A stretch of 64,000 nt of DNA from Thalassoglobus sp. JC818 (GTDB taxonomy: Bacteria; Planctomycetota; Planctomycetia; Planctomycetales; Planctomycetaceae). The notes under the pieces are model-generated. The model did not search any database. It was given only the letters and a program-made list of their open reading frames with translations, and was not told the origin of the DNA. The stretch lies in assembly GCF_040717535.1 (NCBI RefSeq), contig NZ_JBFEFI010000001.1, positions 1 through 64,000 of the forward strand, given 5' to 3'. The position numbers were made by a program, and so were the translations under genes. Within the stretch, counting starts at the first letter, position 1, and every line of letters starts with the position of its first letter. Shown piece by piece: positions 27,299 to 35,184 of the stretch.

Positions 27299-28744
27299 AT
27301 GAGCGATGCAGCCTTGGTCGCAGAAACTTCTGACGTCGATTCCATCGATCCGACAGTCATCCCCCACCATGCTGAACTGGTCGATGAAAGACTGGTCCTT
27401 TGGCATTTCCTGGCCGCTCTCGTGTACTTCTTTATTTCGTTGGCCGGTGGGTTTTTGATGGCGTTTCAGTTGATTCGCCACAACCCTTTGGAAGGAATTG
27501 AGCTGCTTTCACCGGGTCGCTGGCGAATGGTGCATACGAATGCGATTGCCTATGGATTCCTCGCGAACGCATTTTTGGGCATGCTGTACTGGGTCGTCCC
27601 GCGCTTGACTCTGCATCCGGTTCTCGACAAACGCATCTCGATGTTCATTTTCGTTGCGTGGCAAGTCGTCGTCGTGGGGACGGCAGTCGGTTTGATCATG
27701 GGGCACGCTCAGGGAGTTGAATGGGGCGAAACGCCAGTCTGGATCGATCCGCTTGCACTAGCTGGCCTGTTGCTTGTTGCAATTAACTTTATGGCTCCCA
27801 TCATGAAACAACAGGGGCCTATGTATGTTTCCTTATGGTACTTCGTAGCAGCGTTCGTCTGGACATTTCTCACATATGCGATGGGGAACTTTGTTCCTGA
27901 GTACTTTGTGAGCGGATCGAGTGCAGGGGCAGTGGGTGGTTTGTTCATCCACGATCTGGTCGGGCTCTTTGTAACACCGCTGGGATGGGGAATGATGTAC
28001 TACTTCGTTCCGATCCTACTTAAGAAACCGATTTGGTCGCACGGCCTCTCGCTTGTCGGTTTTTGGGGGCTTGCGTTCTTCTACCCGCTCCAAGGCATCC
28101 ACCACTTCCTCTACACCCCAATACCGATGTTTTTGCAATACGGAGCAGTCATTTCGACGATTGCTGTTGAGCTTGTGGTGACGACGGTTGTCATCAACTT
28201 CTTCGGAACGATTTGGGGTGATGGAAGACAGTTCTGGGACAACCTCCCGATTCGGTGGTTTTACACTGGGATGGTCTATTACTTCCTGACCTGTTTCCAA
28301 TGTGCTCTTCAGGTGACCATGACATTCCAACAGCTGATTCACTTCACTGATTGGGTCGTCGGTCACGCACACCTGGTGATGTTCGGCGTTTTCAGCATGT
28401 GGTTGATGGGGGTAATGACTTACCTGTTCCCGCGTCTGTTGAAAACTGACTGGTATAGCCGCTCTCTCTGCGAATGGCACTACTGGTTGTCTGCTGTGGG
28501 CATTTTGGTGATGTTCGGCGACCTGACGTTAGCAGGACTCTTCCAAGGCTGGTCCTGGATGGGACTGAATGAATGGGATCACTCCTACGAGGTCTCCCAA
28601 CCATTCTGGATCGTTCGCCTGATCGCAGCCCTGGCGATCCTTTCTGGGCAGCTCTGCTTCTTGTGGAATTTGTACAAGACCTGGCAGATTTCCCCGAAGC
28701 ACGAATCGACATCCGAAACTCAAATTGCAGCTGCGCCGGCTTAG
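27299..28744 (+). CDS. ccoN: cbb3-type cytochrome c oxidase catalytic subunit CcoN
   Basis: The product has about 481 residues and 12 or so membrane helices. Haem and copper ligands are in place: HTNAIAYGFLANAFLGMLYW (low-spin haem His), FIHDLVGLFVTPLGWG (His218) and GIHHFLYTPIP (His268, His269) for the copper site, and VGHAHLVMFGVFSMW for the last haem histidines. It reduces O2 to water with high affinity in this oxidase class. The segment that normally reads FEGP in CcoN reads FQCA here, with Gln334 in place of Glu. An upstream GTG at 27281 would add six residues; ATG 27299 is preferred. Confidence 0.92.
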   Translation: MSDAALVAETSDVDSIDPTVIPHHAELVDERLVLWHFLAALVYFFISLAGGFLMAFQLIRHNPLEGIELLSPGRWRMVHTNAIAYGFLANAFLGMLYWVVPRLTLHPVLDKRISMFIFVAWQVVVVGTAVGLIMGHAQGVEWGETPVWIDPLALAGLLLVAINFMAPIMKQQGPMYVSLWYFVAAFVWTFLTYAMGNFVPEYFVSGSSAGAVGGLFIHDLVGLFVTPLGWGMMYYFVPILLKKPIWSHGLSLVGFWGLAFFYPLQGIHHFLYTPIPMFLQYGAVISTIAVELVVTTVVINFFGTIWGDGRQFWDNLPIRWFYTGMVYYFLTCFQCALQVTMTFQQLIHFTDWVVGHAHLVMFGVFSMWLMGVMTYLFPRLLKTDWYSRSLCEWHYWLSAVGILVMFGDLTLAGLFQGWSWMGLNEWDHSYEVSQPFWIVRLIAALAILSGQLCFLWNLYKTWQISPKHESTSETQIAAAPA

Positions 28745-28819
28745 GAACCATCGTCTTTCAGTGCTTGCGTCGAGTTAATTCATCAACCCAATTGCGTTTT
28801 TTAACGAACTGTTACTCCA

Positions 28820-29548
28820 ATGTTTGAATCCAAATCCGGGATCTTTTTTATCGCTGGTTTGTTCTTCTTCGGATTCGCATTTCTGTCGAATGCAGTCGTA
28901 CCAATCATGATGTATAGCGACCTGCCGGAGCAAACTGTCGAAGAGTTGGTGAACCCCAATATCCGCTATCAGTTTGAAGACCTCGCGCAGAGATGGCCCG
29001 AACAATTTAAAGAAGCGTTCGGAACTCCACCCAAAGACGCTGAGAAAGCCGATGCCTGGTACAACGAGAGATGTGCCGAAGCACTGGAACTGGGGCGCGA
29101 CCTCTATGTGGGTGAAGCCTGCTGGCATTGTCACAGTCAATTCGTGCGACCTGTTTCGAATGAGAGTCAGCGTTGGGGGCCAGTTTCTGAATCGATCGAA
29201 TACCAAAACGAACTTCAAAGACCGGTTATGTTTGGGACACGTCGCGTCGGACCAGACCTCACACGCGAAGGTGGAAGAAGGTCAAGCGACTGGCATGCCG
29301 TTCACTTCTACAGGCCGACGGACCTCAGCGAAGGCTCACCGATGCCGGAATATCCGTGGTTCTTTGACGGCTCACCCGATAAACCGACCAAGCGTGGATT
29401 GGCATTGATCACATACGTGCAGTGGCTCGGTTCCTGGCTTGATAGCTACCCGTATTACGAAGACTACGACGAGTCACCGATTGCCAAGCTAGAACGCCTG
29501 GAAGAGCAGGCTGCCGATCAAACCGAAGAGGGTTCAGCTAATGAATAA
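28820..29548 (+). CDS. ccoO: cbb3-type oxidase monohaem cytochrome c subunit CcoO
   Basis: The protein has 242 residues. One N-terminal membrane helix (IFFIAGLFFFGFAFLSNAVVP) anchors a periplasmic cytochrome domain with the haem motif in EACWHCHSQFVRPV, and a Met in GSPMPEYPWFF as the sixth ligand. The motif GPDLTREGGRRSSDWH matches CcoO closely. It passes electrons to CcoN. About 75 bases separate it from ccoN, and it overlaps the next gene by 8 bases. The insertion between the anchor and the haem motif (residues 35-95) is longer than in proteobacterial CcoO, by memory. Confidence 0.92.
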   Translation: MFESKSGIFFIAGLFFFGFAFLSNAVVPIMMYSDLPEQTVEELVNPNIRYQFEDLAQRWPEQFKEAFGTPPKDAEKADAWYNERCAEALELGRDLYVGEACWHCHSQFVRPVSNESQRWGPVSESIEYQNELQRPVMFGTRRVGPDLTREGGRRSSDWHAVHFYRPTDLSEGSPMPEYPWFFDGSPDKPTKRGLALITYVQWLGSWLDSYPYYEDYDESPIAKLERLEEQAADQTEEGSANE

Positions 29549-29885
29549 TGAGCGGAAGACATCACGCGGAGTGATGATTGCCACGGTGATTATGGGCGTT
29601 TTCATCCTGACTCCCAGCATGGTTGGTTTCGTCAACAAACTGCTGGAGTTCCGGAACGTAGTGAAAGGTGACGTGGAAGGTGTCTTCGCGCTAACGCCGC
29701 TCGCGAATTACACCTTCGCGAGTCTCGGGTTTTTCTGTTTGCTTATTTGGGCTGCGGCACACGGCATGTTTCACAACATTGAAGGCCCCAAATATACGAT
29801 GCTCGACCGCGAAGATGAACTCGATGTCGAAGAACCAAACTACGTACCTGAATGGGCTGGTGGGAAGTCACACCACAAGGCGTGA
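29541..29885 (+). CDS. small two-helix membrane protein of the cbb3 operon
   Basis: The protein has 114 residues, with two hydrophobic helices (MIATVIMGVFILTPSMVGFV and FASLGFFCLLIWAAAHGMF) and an acidic tail ending in GGKSHHKA. It overlaps ccoO by 8 bases, which suggests translational coupling and tight stoichiometry with CcoO. No haem motif is present, so it is not CcoP. It may be a structural subunit in the position that CcoQ or the CcoP anchor takes elsewhere; that is inference. Confidence 0.85.
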   Translation: MNNERKTSRGVMIATVIMGVFILTPSMVGFVNKLLEFRNVVKGDVEGVFALTPLANYTFASLGFFCLLIWAAAHGMFHNIEGPKYTMLDREDELDVEEPNYVPEWAGGKSHHKA

Positions 29886-29929
29886 CATCGATCCCAGTTT
29901 CGGAGTCAAGAACTAGAGGACTGTAGGAA

Positions 29930-30100
29930 ATGGTTGAGAATGGAACCGCTGAGGAAGAGCATCAGCATCACACATATTCTGGTAACGACATCCCGTGGTA
30001 TGTAAGGCTCATCTGGATGTTGTTCTGGATCTTCGTCATCTATTACGGAATCGTCTACTTTCTCCCGGCGATCGATTCGGAACTGCTCTCTCCGCCGTAA
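29930..30100 (+). CDS. 56-residue single-helix membrane protein of the cbb3 operon
   Basis: ATG at 29930 opens a 56-residue frame ending at a TAA at 30098-30100. The N-terminus is polar and His/Glu-rich (EEEHQHHTYSGND) and one aromatic membrane helix follows (RLIWMLFWIFVIYYGIVYF). TAGGA lies just upstream of the start. It fills the gap between the two-helix protein and ccoI in the same direction. By size and place it could be a CcoQ-like or CcoS-like small subunit; the His cluster might bind a metal. Easily missed by gene callers because of its size. Confidence 0.8.
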   Translation: MVENGTAEEEHQHHTYSGNDIPWYVRLIWMLFWIFVIYYGIVYFLPAIDSELLSPP

Positions 30101-30129
30101 TTGATGTACTTCCCATCAGGGTACGCTGA

Positions 30130-32346
30130 ATGTCTTGCACATCATCCACGAGTCGGTTTTGCGATTACTGCGGCCTGCCTGTTCCTCGATCTCTTGTCGG
30201 GAACACAAAAGCAGGTGCAGATGATGCAGCATATTGTTGCTCTGGATGTCGATTCGCTCACGCCATTACCAGTGGCACCGGCGAAGAAGGCAGTCAACGT
30301 TGGATGCTCACAAAGCTTGGCATCGCTATCTTCCTGAGCATGAACGTGATGGTGATGACGCTCGCATTGTGGGCGTATCACGGAGACCACATCTCAGAAA
30401 CCCCACCAATGGCAGAGGCTCTCTCCGACGTGTTTCGGTTTGCTTGCCTCTTGCTTTCATTTCCAGTCTTGCTCCTGCTTGGAAGGCCAATGCTAGAGCA
30501 ATCGATCGTTGATCTTAAGCAGAGGCGATTGTCGACCGAAATACTAATTCTTAGTGGCGTCCTTTCCTCTTTCGCCTATTCGACGATTTCCGTCTGGCGA
30601 GGAACGGGAGACATCTACTTCGAAGTCGGCTGCATGATTCTGGTGTTTGTCACTCTTGGGCGATGGCTTGAAGCAGCAGGCAAACTACATTCAACGCAGG
30701 CTCTTGACGAGTTGCAAAGCCTGCTCCCCGATGATGTTATCATTCGTCAACGCGATCTCTCAGAACGCTTGATCCCACGAGCTGAATTGGAGATTGGAGA
30801 TGAAGTACTCATCCGCGCCGGGGAACGCATTCCGGTAGATGGGGTGATTGTCGATGGTCAGACATCCGTTGACGAACAACTGGTAACTGGGGAAAGTTGG
30901 CCAGTTTCGAGAGGCGTTCAGGATCGAGCCGTCGGGGGAACGATCTCACTTGATGGCCAGATCATCGTGCAAGTCGATGTTGCAGAAGACGGAACGGTTC
31001 TGCAACGTCTCATCAAGGCTGTGCAGGAAACACGATTTGCGCAAAGCGACACACAACGCTTGGCGGATCGAATTAGCCAAGCTTTTATTCCTGCGACCTT
31101 TTGCCTGGCATTGGGAACGCTGTTGTTCCATTCCTTGTCGGATTCACCCATGACAGGTCTGCTGGCCGCACTTTCGGTCGTTCTGATCGCGTGCCCGTGC
31201 GGGCTGGGACTGGCGACTCCCATGGCTCTTTGGGCAGCAATTGGGGTCGCAGCACGTCGAGGAATCGCATTTAACTCACCGCAGGTTCTTGAGGCACTGG
31301 CCACGATCAAGGCGATTCGATTTGATAAAACAGGGACACTGACAACTGGCACCCCAGTCGTGAAGTCTTTGCTCTTGGATGGACAAACTTCCATCGGCGA
31401 CGTTCACTGTCGCTCAAGACAGCTTGCACAATCTTCAACGCATGTGTTCAGCCGAGCCATTCAGTCTTACATCCCAAATCATTTTCCTCCGCTGGACGTC
31501 CATCCAACTAGCCAGGCGGGAAAGGGTGTATTCGGGACCGTGGCTGGCGAGTTTCAACCAACCGCACTCGGAAGCCTGTCGCTGATCAGCGACCTCAACA
31601 TTCAATGTGATCCGAGCTTGCAGACCGAAGTAAAACAAGCTGAGAAGCAGGGATTTCCGATCGCTCTGATCGGTTGGGGTGGAACGGTGCGTGGCGTCTT
31701 TGTGTTTGAAGAACAGCTTCGTGAATCAGCATTGTCGATGCTCGCCGAATGTCGCCAAAGAGGAATGAACCTGGGCATCTTGACGGGCGATTCGTCCAAT
31801 GCATCCCAACGTTTGGCAGCGACGGAAGACTTGTCAGTCGCAGCAGGGCTGACACCTGAGGAGAAAAAATCGGAGCTTGAAAAAGTCCAAAAACTAATCG
31901 GTCCCGTCGCTCTGATTGGGGATGGGATTAACGATGTCGTTGCATTGTCCGCCGCAGATGTTGGAATTTGTTTAGGATGCGGTGCTGACGTCAGTCGAGA
32001 CACGGCGGACATTTGCCTCGTTGGCAATGACCTTTCACAGATCCCCTGGTTGATCGACCTTTCACGTCAAACATTGAAGACGATCCGCACAAACCTCACA
32101 TGGGCATTTGGCTACAACGGAATCGGAATGGCCGTTGCCGCCACGGGTTATTTACATCCTGCTGTTGCTGCTGCGTTGATGGTTGTCAGTAGTGTATTCG
32201 TCATTACGAATTCGCTTCGACTCCAAAGTACTTATTCCGTCCCGGAGAATCACGAAGAAGCATCGAAGACATCCCTAAGACAAACTGAACAAGTGACTCA
32301 AACGACGTTTCATGCACCTCAGTCGATTCATGAGGTCACATCGTGA
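30130..32346 (+). CDS. ccoI: copper-transporting P-type ATPase CcoI/FixI
   Basis: The protein has 738 residues. The N-terminus has a cysteine-rich metal-binding segment (FCDYCG at 11-14, YCCSGC at 36-40). P-type ATPase motifs follow: VTGESWP (dephosphorylation), IACPCGLGLATP (transport Cys-Pro-Cys), FDKTGTLTTGTP (phosphorylated Asp), and GDGINDVVALSAADVGI. CcoI supplies copper for the CcoN centre. Position directly after the oxidase genes supports that. The usual HMA domain between the cysteine-rich segment and the first membrane helix seems absent, since helices begin near residue 60. The start is 30 bases after the 56-residue gene, and its stop overlaps the next start (GTGA). Confidence 0.92.
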   Translation: MSCTSSTSRFCDYCGLPVPRSLVGNTKAGADDAAYCCSGCRFAHAITSGTGEEGSQRWMLTKLGIAIFLSMNVMVMTLALWAYHGDHISETPPMAEALSDVFRFACLLLSFPVLLLLGRPMLEQSIVDLKQRRLSTEILILSGVLSSFAYSTISVWRGTGDIYFEVGCMILVFVTLGRWLEAAGKLHSTQALDELQSLLPDDVIIRQRDLSERLIPRAELEIGDEVLIRAGERIPVDGVIVDGQTSVDEQLVTGESWPVSRGVQDRAVGGTISLDGQIIVQVDVAEDGTVLQRLIKAVQETRFAQSDTQRLADRISQAFIPATFCLALGTLLFHSLSDSPMTGLLAALSVVLIACPCGLGLATPMALWAAIGVAARRGIAFNSPQVLEALATIKAIRFDKTGTLTTGTPVVKSLLLDGQTSIGDVHCRSRQLAQSSTHVFSRAIQSYIPNHFPPLDVHPTSQAGKGVFGTVAGEFQPTALGSLSLISDLNIQCDPSLQTEVKQAEKQGFPIALIGWGGTVRGVFVFEEQLRESALSMLAECRQRGMNLGILTGDSSNASQRLAATEDLSVAAGLTPEEKKSELEKVQKLIGPVALIGDGINDVVALSAADVGICLGCGADVSRDTADICLVGNDLSQIPWLIDLSRQTLKTIRTNLTWAFGYNGIGMAVAATGYLHPAVAAALMVVSSVFVITNSLRLQSTYSVPENHEEASKTSLRQTEQVTQTTFHAPQSIHEVTS

Positions 32347-33059
32347 GCGAGTTACCTTTGATCTTCATAGGTGGGCTCCTCGGCTCGTCGCACTGTTTGG
32401 GTATGTGCGGCGGATTCGCAATCATGTTGGGCTCCGGTGCAGAGTCCCGTACACAATTATGGATGAGCCAGGGAGTTTACTCACTGGGACGACTGTTTAC
32501 TTATGCTTCACTGGGCGCGATCGCTGGATTCGTCGGTTTGGGAATGAGCCGAGCGATGACCAGTTGGATCAACGTATCCGCTGTGCTGAGCATCGTTGCC
32601 GGAACGTTTCTCGTTACTCAAGGCTTGAAAGCTGCCGGAGTCCAAATTTGGAAAACTCGCAACACTGACACATCGCATAGTTGTCTTATGAGTCCCTTAT
32701 TTCGAACGTTCTTTCAATCTCATCGGTACTCGTCCAAGTTCCTCGCAGGAGTGATGACCGGGTTTCTGCCATGCGGTTTGCTGTATGGTTTCCTCGCTAT
32801 CGCCACTGCCTCGCAAGACTTATTGTTAGGAAGCGCGATTATGTTGGCGTTTGGGGCAGGGACCATTCCGATGATGGTCCTGACTGGAGTCGGTGGCCAA
32901 CTCCTCTCCGCTGTGGCGAGGATTCGTTTGTTGCGTGTGGCAGCCTGGTGTGTTGTCGTGACTGGTGCCATCACTGTGTATCGTGGGGCAGCCTTCTACT
33001 CATTCAACCACTCAGAGGCAGTTCCTGATTGCCCCTTTTGCGATACATCTGCTCAATAG
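32343..33059 (+). CDS. TauE/SafE- or DsbD-like membrane protein of the cbb3 cluster
   Basis: The protein has 238 residues, with about six membrane helices. The N-terminal signature GGLLGSSHCLGMCGGFA and the second-half signature GVMTGFLPCGLLYGFLA are those of the sulfite exporter TauE/SafE (DsbD_2-like) proteins often found next to ccoI. They are thought to help copper delivery or oxidase maturation. The conserved cysteines (SHCLGMCGG, PCGLL) could bind copper or form a redox pair. The start is GTG at 32343, overlapping the ccoI stop by 4 bases, so translation is coupled. Confidence 0.85.
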   Translation: MSELPLIFIGGLLGSSHCLGMCGGFAIMLGSGAESRTQLWMSQGVYSLGRLFTYASLGAIAGFVGLGMSRAMTSWINVSAVLSIVAGTFLVTQGLKAAGVQIWKTRNTDTSHSCLMSPLFRTFFQSHRYSSKFLAGVMTGFLPCGLLYGFLAIATASQDLLLGSAIMLAFGAGTIPMMVLTGVGGQLLSAVARIRLLRVAAWCVVVTGAITVYRGAAFYSFNHSEAVPDCPFCDTSAQ

Positions 33060-33074
33060 AGCATTTTCTGATCT

Positions 33075-33093
33075 TGTGCGCACGATCTCGCAC
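33075..33093. promoter_or_regulatory. GTGCG..CGCAC dyad related to the 35-kb palindrome
   Basis: GTGCG at 33076-33080 and CGCAC at 33089-33093 form a perfect 5-bp dyad with eight bases between, four more than in the palindrome at 35023-35038. It lies just before the small membrane protein gene at 33181. It may be a weaker site for the same regulator. Confidence 0.35.
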
Positions 33094-33180
33094 GAGCAAC
33101 CACAGACTTTTAACTTGTGAAACAATGCAAGCGAGTGCACAGGAAAGAGCAACTTGCTCTAGTCAGGTTTACCTACAAAA

Positions 33181-33621
33181 ATGGCATCAGAGTCTGAACA
33201 GCTTTCATCGTCAACAGTTGAGAAAAAGAACAGCCGAGTCTCATGGTCGCTCGTCAATTTCTATCTCGACCTTCTTCTGCTGATGAACTTCGTCGTTCTG
33301 ATGTTGGTGGCAGCGATTCTACAGTTCGTCTTCCCCGTCGGTTTAGATGCTGAAGGTTGGGAGTTGTGGGGAGGCGATGTCGTCGATTGGCAGAACGTTC
33401 AGTTTACGACATTGTCAGTCCTGACTTTGGGAATCACAATTCACGTCATGCTTCACTGGACTTGGATCTGCGGAGTGATTAATCGCCAGATTTTTAGACG
33501 AAGCGTACTCAAACCGGACGGTACTGATACGCTCGTTGGAGTTGGCCTCATCGCGGTGATCGTTCACGTCATCGCGATTGGGATGTTAATCGCACGATGG
33601 TCGATTGAACGTCCAAACTGA
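33181..33621 (+). CDS. small membrane protein, DUF4405-like
   Basis: The protein has 146 residues with three to four membrane helices (FYLDLLLLMNFVVLMLVAAIL, TTLSVLTLGITIHVMLHWTW, LVGVGLIAVIVHVIAIGMLI). The segment IHVMLHWTWICGVI, with paired His in helices, resembles DUF4405-type and cytochrome b561-like membrane proteins, so haem binding is possible. It ends 4 bases before the convergent response regulator gene. Function unknown; its place at the end of the cbb3 cluster and a nearby dyad suggest oxygen-linked expression. Confidence 0.75.
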   Translation: MASESEQLSSSTVEKKNSRVSWSLVNFYLDLLLLMNFVVLMLVAAILQFVFPVGLDAEGWELWGGDVVDWQNVQFTTLSVLTLGITIHVMLHWTWICGVINRQIFRRSVLKPDGTDTLVGVGLIAVIVHVIAIGMLIARWSIERPN

Positions 33622-33625
33622 GTCG

Positions 33626-34984
33626 TTACTTATTCGATTCGATTTCGTATCGTTCCAGCAATCGATAAAGCTTTCGACGATGTATGCCAAGCACGCGGGC
33701 TGCTTGAGCTTTGTTATGTCCGACGTGCTCCAGAACTTCGACGATGTGACGCTTCTCGATGGTCGCCAAGTCACTTATGCTAGGATTTGTACTTTCGCTG
33801 TGAGGAAGAACCTCGCGTCCGGTCGCTTCGACGACTTCTTTCGGCAGATCGTCAATCGTTATCAGGTGGTCTTCGGCCATCACCATTGCACGATCAAGTG
33901 CATTCAGCAACTGCCGAACGTTTCCGGGCCAGTCGTATCGAAGCAGAGCGTTGAACGCGTCTTGTTCAATCTCCCATTCGCTTCCCAGAACGTCGTCGAC
34001 CAGCAGCGCGACATCACCATGACGGTGCCGCAGCGGTGGGAGATCAAGAGTGATCACATTGATGCGGTAATACAGATCTTCGCGGAATCGACCATTCTCA
34101 ACTTCCTTCTTTAAGTCACGATTCGTCGCGGCAATCACGCGGACATTCACGACTCGCTCCTGATGAGATCCAACTCGTCGCAGCGAGCCATTTTCCAACA
34201 CTCGTAGCAGCTTAGGCTGGAGTGACAGCGGCAACTCACCAATCTCATCGACGAATAACGTCCCTCCATCTGCGACCTCAAAAAGTCCGTACTTACGATC
34301 GTTTGCCCCAGTGAATGATCCTTTCTCATGTCCGAACAGTTCGCTTTCGACAAGCGTTTCGGGCAAGGCCGCACAGTTGATTGTGACAAACGGCCGATCT
34401 ACGCGAGTGCTTCGCTCCTGGATTGCTTGGGCGATGAGCTCTTTGCCTGTCCCACTTTCTCCCTGAATGAGCACAGCTTTCTCCGTCGGCGCGACGCGAT
34501 TCACCACTCGAAACACTTCTTTCATCGAAGGAGATTCTCCGATGATCTTCGTTTTCGGCTTGGACCGGTCTAGCAATGTGCGAAGTTGACGGTTTTCCTT
34601 GTTGAGCCGACCTCGCTCAGCAGCCTGCAGGCAGCGACGTTCGAGATCTCCGAGGGGAAAGGGTTTGGTCAAATAGTCGGTAGCTCCCAGCTTCATCGCT
34701 TCGACCGCATTATCAACGGTCGCTTGTCCTGTCAAAATGATGATTTCCGTATCCGGACACTGTTCGTGCATTCGCTGCAAAACTTCCATTCCAGAAATCC
34801 CAGGCATATTCATGTCGACAATCGCAACATCAAAATGCCGGGTGCCAGCGATATGCAGGGCATCAGCGCCATTAGGTGATTGTTCGACGTGATGGCCCTG
34901 TCGCTGCAGCCAGTGCGTAGCGGTCTCACGGAATCCATCATCGTCTTCCACGATAAGCAAATTGATCGCTTTTGATTGACTCAT
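33626..34984 (-). CDS. NtrC-family sigma-54-dependent response regulator
   Basis: The protein has 452 residues. A receiver domain (phospho-acceptor Asp57 in VDMNMPG, Lys near TKPFP) precedes an AAA+ domain with Walker A GESGTGKE, the sigma-54 contact loop GSFTGA (a common variant of GAFTGA) and Walker B GGTLFVDEIGELP. A Fis-type helix-turn-helix ends it: HVGHNKAQAARVLGIHRRKLYRL. It should activate sigma-54 promoters when phosphorylated, most likely by the divergent FixL-like kinase. FixL normally pairs with FixJ, not with an NtrC-type protein. The perfect palindrome in the intergenic region is the likely binding site. Confidence 0.95.
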   Translation of the reverse strand: MSQSKAINLLIVEDDDGFRETATHWLQRQGHHVEQSPNGADALHIAGTRHFDVAIVDMNMPGISGMEVLQRMHEQCPDTEIIILTGQATVDNAVEAMKLGATDYLTKPFPLGDLERRCLQAAERGRLNKENRQLRTLLDRSKPKTKIIGESPSMKEVFRVVNRVAPTEKAVLIQGESGTGKELIAQAIQERSTRVDRPFVTINCAALPETLVESELFGHEKGSFTGANDRKYGLFEVADGGTLFVDEIGELPLSLQPKLLRVLENGSLRRVGSHQERVVNVRVIAATNRDLKKEVENGRFREDLYYRINVITLDLPPLRHRHGDVALLVDDVLGSEWEIEQDAFNALLRYDWPGNVRQLLNALDRAMVMAEDHLITIDDLPKEVVEATGREVLPHSESTNPSISDLATIEKRHIVEVLEHVGHNKAQAARVLGIHRRKLYRLLERYEIESNK

Positions 34985-35022
34985 CGAATGGCTCGACTGA
35001 CGTTCTCGGTCCGGCTGACGAC

Positions 35023-35038
35023 TGTGCGAATTCGCACA
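35023..35038. promoter_or_regulatory. perfect 16-bp palindrome between regulator and sensor genes
   Basis: TGTGCGAATTCGCACA reads the same on both strands. It lies 38 bases upstream of the response regulator start (minus) and 147 bases upstream of the histidine kinase start (plus), so it could control both. Two close relatives occur upstream of the cbb3 operon and a looser one at 33075-33093. A dimeric helix-turn-helix protein, most simply the NtrC-family regulator itself, is the expected ligand. Confidence 0.65.
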
Positions 35039-35184
35039 CTTTTGTTCTCGGCGAAACTGCTATCATAGTGGAGCAAACTCAATGCCGTCGCACACTTTCC
35101 AATATCATCGAGCAATGTGACGATCAGACAAGTCTCGCGAATTCAATTCCTTTCATGGCATCACTTTCCTGAACATCAAGACTT

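Noticed and set aside
28816-29218. Minus-strand frames opposite ccoO and similar frames opposite other genes
   Set aside because: They are mirror frames of well-supported genes and carry no motif of their own.
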